A stretch of 64,000 bases of DNA from Chloracidobacterium sp. (GTDB lineage Bacteria; Acidobacteriota; Blastocatellia; Pyrinomonadales; Pyrinomonadaceae). Position 1 is the first letter of the stretch; each line of letters begins with the position of its first letter. The notes beneath the pieces were generated by a model, which saw only the letters and a list, made by a program, of their open reading frames with translations, was not told the DNA's origin and searched no databases. The stretch lies in NCBI GenBank assembly GCA_016706275.1, contig JADJJY010000001.1, forward strand, positions 1,116,001 through 1,180,000. Direction: 5' to 3'. Position numbers and translations under genes: made by a program. Below, piece after piece: positions 51,172 to 60,240 of the stretch.

Positions 51172-54100
51172 ATGACACAAAGAAATCGAAAATCGGGCGG
51201 TTTGCTATTCATATTGGCAATCTGTATCTCGACTTTGATGGTTGGCGAGAGTTATGGCCAATCTTCAGCATCTGTTCGCGGAACGGTTGCTGACGCACAA
51301 GGGGCGGTTGTGGCCGGGGCCACAGTCAAATTACTAAATGAGGAAAAAGGATTTAGCCGTACTGCTACCACTAGCAATGGCGGATCATTCTCATTTTCGA
51401 GCGTGCCACCGGATACCTACAAGATCGAGGTTACGGCAAATGGTTTTAAGAAGATAATTCTTTCAAACGTTGTGGCGCTTGTGGATAAAGCGAGCGAAGT
51501 GAATGCCACGCTTGAAGTGGGTAATATTAACGAGGTGGTCAACATTTCGGGCGGCGATTTAGCTTCGATCGTTAACACCCAAGATGCCAGCCTTGGAAAT
51601 AACTTTGTGTCAAAACAGATCCAAGAGCTGCCTCTCGAGGGTCGAAACGTTGCCAATCTACTAAGCTTACAGCCTGGCGTTACCCAGAGCGGTGAAGTGA
51701 CCGGTAGCCGTAGCGACCAAGCTAATATCACGCTGGATGGTGTCGATGTAAATGACCAGCAGAACGGAACGGCTTTTGAACCGGTTATCCGCGTAACTCC
51801 TGACTCGGTAGACGAATTTAGGGTCACGACATCAAACGCAGATTCGGCAAAGGGGCGCTCGTCCGGTGCTCAGATCTCGCTCTCGACCAAGAGCGGTACT
51901 AACGAATTTCGCGGAGCAATCTACGAATATCACCGTAATACAGCTACTACGGCAAATGATTTCTTTAGTAATTTGAATGGAGTCGAAAGACCAAAACTGA
52001 TCCGCAATCTGTTTGGTGGACGACTGGGCGGTCCGATCGTAAAAGACAGACTCTTTTTCTTTTACAATTATGAGGGGCTCCGTGAGTCACGCGAAACACC
52101 CGTAACCAATATCGTTCCTCTTGCTAGCTTAGGAGCGGGGAACGTCAAATTTTTCGACGCAAATGGAGTCGTCAGGACGTTGACTACCGCGCAGATCAAC
52201 GCCCTTACAACCGGCGGTAATGGCGCCGGTAACGCGATCGTGGATGTTAATCCTGCGGCGGCCGGTGTCGGAAGTGTTTTAGCTGCAGCAGCAGCCCGCT
52301 ATCCGGCCAATGATTTTACGGTGGGCGATGGGCTCAACACCGCAGGCTTCCGATTTAATGCCAAGATACCCTCTGCTAACAATACCCACACGGCACGTAT
52401 CGATTGGAAAGTTACCCGCAATGAGGCACACACGATATCATTCCGAGGAACATTTCAGAATGACTACTTTGACGGTGCCCAGGCGTTTCCTGACACAAAA
52501 GGAGTCCGCCGTATCAGTAAGCCTTACAATACGGTGGGTTCGCATACTTGGGTCATAAACAACAACCTGATCAACAATTTCCGTTACGGATATACCCGAC
52601 AGAAATTTAGTGATACAGGCGATGCCACCGGGGATAGCATCAGTTTCCGTGGTGTATTTTCACCCTTTAACTTCGCTTATCCGTTCACGCGTCAGACGAC
52701 CACTCAGAATTTTACTGACGACATGTCATATATTCGGGGTAACCACAGCATCCAATTTGGAACTAATATCCGCATTGTGCGAAACCAACGAAGTGACGAG
52801 ACACCGACCCACGACAGTGCTATCGTCAATCGTTCGTTTTTTGCAGGTTCGGGTAATGTGCTTACAAACCCGATCTTAGTTACGACCAATCCTGCGACTA
52901 TGGCGAATTATACGATCGCCTCATCATTTGTGCTCAATGCACGCGACGCGATGGCAGCGGTTTTGGGTCGTTTTTCGCAATACAGTTTTAACTCAAATTT
53001 CACTATCGATGGCAAGGTTCTCGCAAAAGGACTGCCGGTCGTACGTAAATTTGCCACTGAGGAATATGACGTTTACGCACAGGATTCGTGGCGTATAACA
53101 AAAAACCTCAACCTCAACTACGGGTTGCGTTACGGGCTGAGCCGTCCGGTGTATGAAACACAGGGTTATCAGGCTAAGCCGAATGTAGGACTAGAAGAAT
53201 ATCTGGCGAGACGAATCGCTGCGTCGGCCGCCGGCAACAACTACGGCGTTACTGCTGCTGAGGCACTGATCGTCAATCTGGCAGGACCGGCTAATGGAAA
53301 GGGAGATGTTTATCCTTGGGATAAAAACAATTTCCAGCCAAACGTTTCGGTCGCATGGTCGCCCAATTTTGCTGATGGATTTTGGCGAAAGGTATTTGGC
53401 GGTGACAATGCATCGGTTTTCCGAGGCGGTTTCCGTATTACCAATGACTATTTCGGACAGGCGTTGGCAGTAAACTTTGACGCCAACAATACACTCGGAT
53501 TTGCGTCGAGCCTAGATATTGCGGCTAATACCTATAATGTTTCGACTAACGCGGGGCCTCAATTTACCGGATTTAATCAGATCGTCCGAAATCTGCCCTT
53601 GCCTCCGGGGGGATCGCTTCCGACCTCGATCACCTTCCCGCAGCAACAGCCACTGGACGATGCCCGCAGGATCGAAGGGTCGCTCGACAGTAACCTCGTT
53701 TCACCGATCAATTATCAGTGGAGCTTTACATACGGCCGTGAATTGCCAAAAGGCTTGTATGTTGAGGCTTCATACATCGGACGTATTGCACGCAACCTGC
53801 TTGCTTCGCGTGACATCATGACCCCGAACAACATCAAGGATCCGGCATCAGGCCAAACCTGGTATCAGGCAGCTCAAGCCCTGGATGCATACAGACGGGC
53901 CGGTATACCGGTCGGTTCGATCCCGAATCAGCCTTTCTTTGAAAATATGTTTCCGGCAGGCAGTATCGACGGTTTGCTGTTTGGAGCGGGTCTGAGTAAT
54001 ACGAGAGCCGCCTACGGGTTTATGGCAACAACTGCCAATACCCCTGGATGTTCAGGTGCTCCTCTTTTTGGCTGTTACGATGTCGGTGACGATTGGACCT

Positions 54101-54987
54101 ACCTGCAGGACGTTTTGGATCAATATATGCCAGGCTTTGGCGGACGCCGACTGTTCTATAACAGACAGTATGGTGCCCTCTCGGCTTATGGTACGATCGC
54201 AAGCTCAGACTATCACGGAGCTACGCTTAGCGTCAGACAGCGTTTCAAGGGCCTCTCGTGGGATGCCAACTATACATTCTCAAAGTCGATGGATGATGCC
54301 TCGGGCGTTCAGACCAGCGGAGTGTTTGGGTCCGCATTTATTCACAACGCGCTGAGACAGAGTGATAACCGTTCGGTATCAGATTTTGATGTGCGGCATA
54401 TCTTTAATGTCAACAGCATATTTGAACTACCGGTTGGCCGTGGAAAATGGCTCGGAGGAAATATGGGTAAGGTCGCCAACGGATTTTTGGGTGGTTGGCA
54501 GCTAAGCTCGATCTTCCGCTACAACACGGGCTATCCTATAACCGACGGAATGGTAGACGTTGCCGGTTGGCCGACAAATTGGAACGTCCGCAGTTTTGTC
54601 ACGCGAGTGAAAAATATCACGACATCGCCAACCTCAAATGGTACGAACGGGGTTCCAAACCTCTTTAGCAACCCGACAGCGGCTTACCAGAGTTTCCGTA
54701 ACGCGGCACCGGGAGAAACCGGCGACCGTAATTTGCTCAGGTACCCGAGCTATATCGTGCTTGACATGGGATTGGCGAAGTCATTCTCGTCACCTTGGAA
54801 AGAAAACCACAAGATCCAGTTCAGAGTAGATGTATTTAATCTGACCAATACGCAGAGATTTACAGCTGCTGACACGATCTTTGGACTCGACCCATTTCGT
54901 GATACACCATCGTCGACCTTTGGTAACTTTAGCGCTATCCAGGGTGCTCCGAGGGTTGTACAGTTTGCGTTGAGATATGATTTTTAG
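51172..54987 (+). CDS. Oar-like TonB-dependent receptor with N-terminal carboxypeptidase-regulatory domain
   Basis: 1271 residues, with a perfect aggagg about 5 bp before the ATG. Signal peptide (KSGGLLFILAICISTLMVGESYGQ). Residues about 30-115 are a CarboxypepD_reg domain (SVRGTVADAQGAVVAGATVKL). The plug has QELPLEGRNVANLLSLQPGV and ITLDGVDVNDQ. A 22-strand barrel follows, ending GAPRVVQFALRYDF. Very large TonB receptors of this Oar/Cna-like class are greatly expanded in Acidobacteria, probably for polymer or metal-chelate uptake. Substrate unknown. A terminator follows. It is transcribed alone. Confidence 0.9.
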   Translation: MTQRNRKSGGLLFILAICISTLMVGESYGQSSASVRGTVADAQGAVVAGATVKLLNEEKGFSRTATTSNGGSFSFSSVPPDTYKIEVTANGFKKIILSNVVALVDKASEVNATLEVGNINEVVNISGGDLASIVNTQDASLGNNFVSKQIQELPLEGRNVANLLSLQPGVTQSGEVTGSRSDQANITLDGVDVNDQQNGTAFEPVIRVTPDSVDEFRVTTSNADSAKGRSSGAQISLSTKSGTNEFRGAIYEYHRNTATTANDFFSNLNGVERPKLIRNLFGGRLGGPIVKDRLFFFYNYEGLRESRETPVTNIVPLASLGAGNVKFFDANGVVRTLTTAQINALTTGGNGAGNAIVDVNPAAAGVGSVLAAAAARYPANDFTVGDGLNTAGFRFNAKIPSANNTHTARIDWKVTRNEAHTISFRGTFQNDYFDGAQAFPDTKGVRRISKPYNTVGSHTWVINNNLINNFRYGYTRQKFSDTGDATGDSISFRGVFSPFNFAYPFTRQTTTQNFTDDMSYIRGNHSIQFGTNIRIVRNQRSDETPTHDSAIVNRSFFAGSGNVLTNPILVTTNPATMANYTIASSFVLNARDAMAAVLGRFSQYSFNSNFTIDGKVLAKGLPVVRKFATEEYDVYAQDSWRITKNLNLNYGLRYGLSRPVYETQGYQAKPNVGLEEYLARRIAASAAGNNYGVTAAEALIVNLAGPANGKGDVYPWDKNNFQPNVSVAWSPNFADGFWRKVFGGDNASVFRGGFRITNDYFGQALAVNFDANNTLGFASSLDIAANTYNVSTNAGPQFTGFNQIVRNLPLPPGGSLPTSITFPQQQPLDDARRIEGSLDSNLVSPINYQWSFTYGRELPKGLYVEASYIGRIARNLLASRDIMTPNNIKDPASGQTWYQAAQALDAYRRAGIPVGSIPNQPFFENMFPAGSIDGLLFGAGLSNTRAAYGFMATTANTPGCSGAPLFGCYDVGDDWTYLQDVLDQYMPGFGGRRLFYNRQYGALSAYGTIASSDYHGATLSVRQRFKGLSWDANYTFSKSMDDASGVQTSGVFGSAFIHNALRQSDNRSVSDFDVRHIFNVNSIFELPVGRGKWLGGNMGKVANGFLGGWQLSSIFRYNTGYPITDGMVDVAGWPTNWNVRSFVTRVKNITTSPTSNGTNGVPNLFSNPTAAYQSFRNAAPGETGDRNLLRYPSYIVLDMGLAKSFSSPWKENHKIQFRVDVFNLTNTQRFTAADTIFGLDPFRDTPSSTFGNFSAIQGAPRVVQFALRYDF

Positions 54988-55011
54988 TCAGATCTCAAAG
55001 TAAGAACTTGA

Positions 55012-55037
55012 AAGCCGGGGTTCGTCCCCGGCTTTTT
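55012..55037 (+). terminator. Rho-independent terminator
   Basis: The stem aagccgggg/ccccggctt is followed by seven T residues. It ends at the edge of the convergent TPR gene and may serve both. Confidence 0.9.
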
Positions 55038-56090
55038 TTATTTTGGCTGGTTGTCTTTAATGTATTTCTCGAGCTCGGCTTTGTCTTTGTAGTTTGGCAC
55101 TTTTTGGAGAAATGCCTTGTATTCGATAACCGCGCGATCCTTCAGGTTAGCGCCGTTATAGAGCGTCGCTAGCCGCAGGTGTATGTCAGCTTTGTCTAGT
55201 GGAGCGAGTTCGATGGCTTTATTGAGCAGGGGAACGGCTTTCGAACCTTTTTTTGCTTGTAGATAAGCTTCGCCAAGGTATTGATTCACGTCCGGTGAGT
55301 CTGGCGATGCGGTGAGGGCTCGTGAAAGCACGTCGATCGACTGATCAAGTTTCTTTTGGCTGAGGTAGAGCTTGCCGAGATTGAGCAGAGCAGGAGCAAA
55401 ATCGGATTTTAAGGCCAATGCTTTGTTGTAGGATGTTTCGGCGTCGGAAAATTTATCTGTTCTGAAATATGCGCTTCCGATCTCGGTCCAAACGACAAAA
55501 TCATTAGGGTCGGCTGCGACTATTTTGTTAAATTCTTTCAACGCGGCATCGGCTTTTTTGTTTTTTTGCAATTCGAGTGCGTTCTCAAATGCCTTTTGAT
55601 TATCGCTTGACCGCGAATACGCATTTCGGACAGAGAGAACCTCGGCTTTTCGCTTTTCAGCTTGTCCGATCTGCATCCATGAGATTACCAGATCCTGACG
55701 GTTTGTCAGCGGCGGGGGATTTAGTGTGCCGATTTGATAATTGGCTATCTCAAGTCCATCTGCTTCGACGATCAGGCTGACCGCTGTTCGCGGTACGTTA
55801 TTAAAGCTAAATCCGCCACGGTTCGTGACTCGTTGGCGAGCAACAATTGCTCCATTTGCAAGCACAGCGACCGTGAATGTCGGTTCGGTGTTTCGATCGC
55901 TACTACCTTGTAGTGTGAGCGAGCCGGATAGAACGGCATCGGTTCCCGGTAATGAACCCGAACCCGGACGGACGCCGATAAATGTCGGCAAGCCGCTTTG
56001 CTGGCGAGATTCGTCATCCTGCGAAAAAGCTGAGGATGCCGAAACGATCGACACTGCGGCAAGACTAATTGCGATAAAGCTCCGTTTCAT
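55038..56090 (-). CDS. Secreted TPR protein with N-terminal beta domain
   Basis: 350 residues from ATG 56090, with gaggt upstream; an extra 10 codons upstream are possible. Signal peptide (KRSFIAISLAAVSIVSASSAFS). Residues about 50-130 form a beta domain similar to carboxypeptidase-regulatory modules (SGSLTLQGSSDRNTEPTFTVAVLANGAIVARQRV). The C-terminal half holds four TPRs (FVVWTEIGSAYFRTDKFSDAETSYNKAL). Periplasmic or outer-membrane protein; role unknown. Confidence 0.75.
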   Translation of the reverse strand: MKRSFIAISLAAVSIVSASSAFSQDDESRQQSGLPTFIGVRPGSGSLPGTDAVLSGSLTLQGSSDRNTEPTFTVAVLANGAIVARQRVTNRGGFSFNNVPRTAVSLIVEADGLEIANYQIGTLNPPPLTNRQDLVISWMQIGQAEKRKAEVLSVRNAYSRSSDNQKAFENALELQKNKKADAALKEFNKIVAADPNDFVVWTEIGSAYFRTDKFSDAETSYNKALALKSDFAPALLNLGKLYLSQKKLDQSIDVLSRALTASPDSPDVNQYLGEAYLQAKKGSKAVPLLNKAIELAPLDKADIHLRLATLYNGANLKDRAVIEYKAFLQKVPNYKDKAELEKYIKDNQPK

Positions 56091-56168
56091 ATAATACCTC
56101 ACGTATTGAAAGACCAACACTGCTTAGTTAATTGGACTTGGAGCTAAAAGTCAAGCAAATCGGCAGAT

Positions 56169-56828
56169 CTAGCGGGCGGCGAATGAGTCGTTGCCGGTGA
56201 TGTCGGCGAGGTGGCGCGTATCGTTGAGGGCTAGGACGCGGACGTTGCGGCGGCCACGTAGCTCAAAGCGGTTGATGCCGCAGTTTGACGTGATGATCCA
56301 CGGCGTGGTCTTGGTGCTGCGGTGGATCGCTCCCATGAGGTGTAGCGTGAGAAAGCAGATGGCGCCTGTGTGTGAAAAAATAGCGACGCGCTGGCCGTTG
56401 TGTTCGTGGATGACGTCGTGGAGTTTTGTAGTGATGCGGCGGAGCAGGTGACGATAGCTCTCGCCCTCGGTGATGACGTGGTTGACGCTGCGGTTGACGA
56501 GGGCGTAGTAGTCCTTAGGGTGACGCTCTTTTGATTCGTCAAAGGTCAGCCCTTCGAGCACGCCGACGTGGCGTTCGCGAAATGCGTCGGACGTATTTAT
56601 CTCCAGCCCAAGCCGTTTCGCTAGCGGTTCGGCAGTCTGCACAGCACGGGCGAGATCGCTCGAATAGATCGCATGTATCCCTTCTTTCGAGAGTAATTTC
56701 GCCGTCAGATCCGCCTGACGCTCACCGAGATCTGACAGAGGCGTTGGTCCGTGCCCGCCAAAACGCCCTTCGGCGTTACCGGCAGATTGCCCGTGTCGGA
56801 TGAGATAGAGTCTTGTTGGTGGCGGCAT
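56169..56828 (-). CDS. Histidine phosphatase (phosphoglycerate mutase-like) family protein
   Basis: 219 residues. Catalytic loop LIRHGQSAGN at the N-terminus, then SDLARAVQTAEPLAKRLGL, the conserved acidic REWxxG-like part FRERHVGVLEGLTFDE and the second His, FSHTGAICFLTLHLMG. The family includes cofactor-dependent phosphoglycerate mutases, CobC-type phosphatases and regulatory phosphatases; the substrate cannot be read from sequence. It starts 4 bp after the prfA stop, in the place where prmC sits in many bacteria. Confidence 0.88.
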   Translation of the reverse strand: MPPPTRLYLIRHGQSAGNAEGRFGGHGPTPLSDLGERQADLTAKLLSKEGIHAIYSSDLARAVQTAEPLAKRLGLEINTSDAFRERHVGVLEGLTFDESKERHPKDYYALVNRSVNHVITEGESYRHLLRRITTKLHDVIHEHNGQRVAIFSHTGAICFLTLHLMGAIHRSTKTTPWIITSNCGINRFELRGRRNVRVLALNDTRHLADITGNDSFAAR

Positions 56829-56831
56829 AAA

Positions 56832-57908
56832 TTACGCTGCGACGGCCTCGGCGTTGAGCTTTTCAGTCTGGTAATGGGTTTGCAGGGCGGCGATAAAATC
56901 GTCCAACTGGCCCTCCATCACGAGATTTAGTTGATGTACGGTCATGCCGATGCGGTGGTCGGTGACGCGATTTTCTTTGAAATTGTATGTGCGGATCTTT
57001 TCCGAGCGGTCGCCGCTGCCGACCATGCTCTTGCGTTCGCTGGCCTCAAGGTCGTGCTGTTTTTGCTCCTCAAGCTCTTGCAAACGGGCACGCAAGACGC
57101 GCATCGCTTTTTCGCGGTTCTTGATCTGCGATTTTTCGTCCTGCATCGAAACGACAACGCCGCTTGGCATATGCGTGATGCGGACGGCGGAGTAGGTCGT
57201 GTTGACCGACTGGCCGCCGGGGCCCGACGAGCAAAATGTGTCGATGCGGAGGTCGTTTTGATTGATCTGGACGTCAACCTCTTCAGCCTCGGGCAAAACT
57301 GCGACAGTGATCGCCGAGGTATGAATACGTCCCTGCGTCTCGGTTTGCGGCACGCGTTGGACGCGGTGGACGCCGGATTCGAAACGCATTTTCGAATAGA
57401 CGTTGTCGCCCTCGATCATCGCGACTGCGTCTTTGATGCCGCCCATGCCGTTGTCAGAGGCCTCCATGACCTCCATCTTCCAGCCTTGTGTTTCGGCGTA
57501 GCGGGCGTACATTCGCAGGACCTCGGCGGCAAACAGCGTGGCTTCGTCGCCGCCGGTGCCGGCACGGATCTCGAGGATAACGTTCTTTTCGTCGTTAGGG
57601 TCTTTGGGTATGAGCAGAAATTTTAACTGCTCTTCGGCAGCGGGCAGTTTTTCCTCGATCTCGGCGATCTCAAGCGCGATCATATCGCGCATCTCGTCGT
57701 CTTCGGCAAGAGCGGTCATGTCTTTGGCGCCTTGCAGATCTTCTTGCAGTTTACGGACCTCGCGATATTTTTCGACGATCTCGCCAAGCGAACGGTGCTG
57801 TTTCATCAGCTTGGCGTACGCCGACATGTCGGACATAAACTCGGGCTGAGAGATCTGCTCGGTTAGTTCGTCGTAGGATTTTTCAATTTGTGCAAGCTTT
57901 TCGAACAT
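56832..57908 (-). CDS. prfA: Peptide chain release factor 1
   Basis: 358 residues, exact RF1 length. GGDEATLFAAEVLRMY, the TEVxRxS-like TETQGRIHTSAITVAVLPEAEE and the catalytic GGQ loop FCSSGPGGQSVNTTYSAVRITH (G-G-Q near residue 233). The RF1-specific codon-recognition region around RVPQTETQGRIHT (P-T type loop) marks it as RF1 (UAG/UAA) rather than RF2. The order rpmE-DUF1385-prfA matches the classical rpmE-prfA neighbourhood of many bacteria, but prmC is absent here. Confidence 0.96.
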   Translation of the reverse strand: MFEKLAQIEKSYDELTEQISQPEFMSDMSAYAKLMKQHRSLGEIVEKYREVRKLQEDLQGAKDMTALAEDDEMRDMIALEIAEIEEKLPAAEEQLKFLLIPKDPNDEKNVILEIRAGTGGDEATLFAAEVLRMYARYAETQGWKMEVMEASDNGMGGIKDAVAMIEGDNVYSKMRFESGVHRVQRVPQTETQGRIHTSAITVAVLPEAEEVDVQINQNDLRIDTFCSSGPGGQSVNTTYSAVRITHMPSGVVVSMQDEKSQIKNREKAMRVLRARLQELEEQKQHDLEASERKSMVGSGDRSEKIRTYNFKENRVTDHRIGMTVHQLNLVMEGQLDDFIAALQTHYQTEKLNAEAVAA

Positions 57909-57916
57909 ATATTTTT

Positions 57917-57995
57917 AGCCCGCGAAATACGCGAAAGGACGCAAAATTTAGGAAAAGTTCTTAATTCGGCGTTGTTTGGCGTGTTTCGCGGGCAA
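57917..57995. repeat. GCCCGCGAAATACGCGAAAGG long palindrome (family E), copy 2
   Basis: agcccgcgaaatacgcgaaa faces ggcgtgtttcgcgggcaaat over about 79 bp, between DUF1385 and prfA. Confidence 0.8.
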
Positions 57996-58000
57996 ATCTC

Positions 58001-59155
58001 TTACGCGGTCTGCGGCTCGAGTTTTAGCGACTCGTCGAGGGCTTTGATCGCGACTTCGAGCTGCTGTTCGTCGGGTTCCTGGGTTGTGATATTTTGCAGC
58101 CACAGGCCCGGTTTTGTCATTAGTTTGAATATCGCACTCGATTCTTTTTTAGCCGCGTAGCGAATGACCTCGTACGAAAGACCCGCGACGAGCGGCATCA
58201 GAGCGATGCGGACGACCAAGTTCATCCAGGTCGCTTCAAAGTTAATAACTGAAAACAGCACGATCGCAACGAGCATAACGACCATCAGAAAAGACGTGCC
58301 GCAACGCGGATGCTGGCGGCTCTGGGTGGTCGCGTTTGCAGGTGTGAGGTCGAGGCCCTTTTCCCAAGTGAACACCGTCTTGTGCTCAGCACCGTGATAT
58401 TCGAAAACGCGTCGGATGTCTTTGAGGTACGACATCGAAAAGATCATGATGATGAAAAATATCATCCGGATCACGCCGTCGATCAGGTTGAACGAAACCC
58501 ACGAGCCGAACGAATCAAGCTGGATCTTCCACACGTAAGCCTTGATCGTCTCAAACCAACCCGCGTCCGCAGCAAGAGCCGGAGCACCTGCCCATCCCAA
58601 ACCGATGAACAAAACATTTGTCAGAACCAGCGGTGCGACGATAAAGAGCAAGATGTTAAAGCCCAGGGCGAATATGATCGAGCCAACGGCGCCTGCCGAT
58701 TGGCCGGCTTTTTTTGCTTTGCCCTCAGTCTTTTCAGGCATAATGACCTTTACTGGAGCCTTTAAGAAATCCTCGTCCGTCGTGCCTTCGACAAAAGCTA
58801 ATTGGGTATCCGTGGCCTTTTCCTTCGCCGCCGCCTCAGCCGCGTTCAGGTCGTCTTCATAGATCTTGGCTGAAAAATTTAATGCCTTAACGCCCAGAGC
58901 CATTGACTGGATGAGCGTTGCACCGCCGCGAATGACGGGCGTATTCATCCATTTATATTTATCGCTCCATTTTGGCAGCTTTTCGGCTGTCGTCACGATC
59001 GAACCGTCCGCACGACGGCAAGCGATCGCGTAAGCCGACGGCGTGCGCATCATGACGCCTTCCATCACGGCCTGGCCGCCGACGATTAGGTCGCGCTCCA
59101 TGGCGAAAATGGTGTGGATAAAACGAAGCATTTTTGGCGAAAAACGTTTTTTCAT
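58001..59155 (-). CDS. DUF1385 (YqhQ-like) membrane protein
   Basis: 384 residues from the Met at 59155; an upstream in-frame start at 59254 is repeat-derived. GGQAVMEGVMMRTPSAYAIACRR matches the DUF1385 opening. A charged cytoplasmic insertion around 100-170 follows. Four or so hydrophobic helices (FILFIVAPLVLTNVLFIGLGW, IRMIFFIIMIFSMSYLKDI, and VMLVAIVLFSVI) and the conserved YHGAEHKTVFTWEKG and HPRCGTSFL fit the family. Role unknown; genome neighbourhood with rpmE and prfA is conserved. Confidence 0.88.
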   Translation of the reverse strand: MKKRFSPKMLRFIHTIFAMERDLIVGGQAVMEGVMMRTPSAYAIACRRADGSIVTTAEKLPKWSDKYKWMNTPVIRGGATLIQSMALGVKALNFSAKIYEDDLNAAEAAAKEKATDTQLAFVEGTTDEDFLKAPVKVIMPEKTEGKAKKAGQSAGAVGSIIFALGFNILLFIVAPLVLTNVLFIGLGWAGAPALAADAGWFETIKAYVWKIQLDSFGSWVSFNLIDGVIRMIFFIIMIFSMSYLKDIRRVFEYHGAEHKTVFTWEKGLDLTPANATTQSRQHPRCGTSFLMVVMLVAIVLFSVINFEATWMNLVVRIALMPLVAGLSYEVIRYAAKKESSAIFKLMTKPGLWLQNITTQEPDEQQLEVAIKALDESLKLEPQTA

Positions 59156-59222
59156 ATCATTCTTTAGATAGGTATCTGTTAGAAATAGATGTTCAATAAA
59201 TCCAAAATCGCAGATCACGGGC

Positions 59223-59257
59223 CGAAATTTCAAATTTGATATCTGAAATTTCAAACC
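59223..59257. repeat. GAAATTTCAAATTTGATATC repeat
   Basis: gaaatttcaaatttgatatc then tgaaatttcaa: two near-identical units of gaaatttcaaa with an internal palindrome, upstream of DUF1385. Confidence 0.6.
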
Positions 59258-59381
59258 AAAGAGAAGACGCCGACCTTTTTATCCTTTCGAGGGGCGTTTG
59301 CACACCGGTATCGATCGGCCAAGGGTCGGCGTCAAATTTTGAAAAGCTAATACTGGGTCTGTTCCAGTTTCACCATTTTAA

Positions 59382-59603
59382 TTATTTAGCGGCCTCAGCG
59401 GCTCCGCGAGCGTAACGCTTGTTAAAGCGGTCAACGCGTCCGGCCGTATCGACCAGCTTTTGCTTACCGGTAAAGAACGGGTGGCAAGCCGAGCAAATTT
59501 CGATGTGCAGATCCTCGCTCATCGTCGAGCGTGTCTGAAACGTGCTGCCGCACGCACAGATCACTGATATTGGGTTGTAATTCGGATGTATCTCTGGTTT
59601 CAT
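59382..59603 (-). CDS. rpmE: 50S ribosomal protein L31, zinc-binding type
   Basis: 73 residues. KPEIHPNYNPISVICACGSTFQTRST opens it, and the zinc ribbon CACG...CSACHPFFTG is intact, marking the zinc-type paralogue. KQKLVDTAGRVDRFNKRY is the typical C-terminus. A component of the large ribosomal subunit. First gene of the rpmE-DUF1385-prfA neighbourhood. Confidence 0.96.
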   Translation of the reverse strand: MKPEIHPNYNPISVICACGSTFQTRSTMSEDLHIEICSACHPFFTGKQKLVDTAGRVDRFNKRYARGAAEAAK

Positions 59604-59699
59604 TTCTCTTTTCCTTCCGCCGTATATAAGCGGTATGCGGTTTAACGCAATCCTTAATGATACGGCGAAAAAGGCGGTTGGTCAAGGTTTGGAGCGAGA

Positions 59700-60155
59700 C
59701 TATCGCTTCAGTGCTTTCTCGTAGATCTCGATCCATTGCTGCGGCGTGACTTTTGATGCGAGTTCGCCGACGAGGTCGAGCGGGATGTCTTCTAACTTAG
59801 CAAAGCGGATGCACGATTTGCCCATGTTGAGCTTTTTCTTTGAGTGTTTTGGCCACTCGGCGCGAAACCAATCCAGTTGCTCGACATGGCCATAAAGGCA
59901 CATCGAATACAGGGCGATGTGATTTTTTTGCGATGCTATACCCATAAAGCCGAGCGGTAGCGTCGGGTCGCAATGGTAGCCGGGTGGATAGGTGTCTTTT
60001 GGCACGACCCAAAGAATATGACCATAGCCAATACATTCCTTAAAACCTTTAGGCAAGTTGTCGTTGATGACCTTGCGAAGTGCCGTCAGCGCCGCTTTGC
60101 GGTCCTCGGGAAGTCCGGCGATGTATTCGTCTGGTGTTTTGGCATCGTATTGCAT
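59700..60155 (-). CDS. DUF1801 family protein
   Basis: 151 residues from ATG 60155; upstream codons are repeat DNA. TPDEYIAGLPEDRKAALTALRKVINDNLPKGFKECIGYG matches the DUF1801 / YdhG-like fold. It continues SQKNHIALYSMCLYGH, with a WPKHSKKKLNMGKSCIRFAKLEDIPLDLVGEL end. The family has no confirmed biochemical role. Confidence 0.85.
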   Translation of the reverse strand: MQYDAKTPDEYIAGLPEDRKAALTALRKVINDNLPKGFKECIGYGHILWVVPKDTYPPGYHCDPTLPLGFMGIASQKNHIALYSMCLYGHVEQLDWFRAEWPKHSKKKLNMGKSCIRFAKLEDIPLDLVGELASKVTPQQWIEIYEKALKR

Positions 60156-60164
60156 AAGAAAATT

Positions 60165-60240
60165 TAGCCACAGATTAACACAGATGCACACAGATTTTGT
60201 ACAAAAATATCAGTGTTTATCTGTGTCCATCTGTGGACTA
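60165..60240. repeat. Family B palindrome, copy 2
   Basis: agccacagattaacacagat faces tttatctgtgtccatctgtg and an ending ga. Between the DUF1801 gene and the methyltransferase gene. Confidence 0.85.

Noticed and set aside
56931..57626. 231-codon plus-strand reading frame
   Set aside because: Antisense to prfA; high GC at the codon third positions produces such shadows.
59155..59254. 33-residue N-terminal extension of the DUF1385 protein
   Set aside because: It is coded by the GAAATTTCAAATTT repeat, and the family start lies at or after the Met at 59155.
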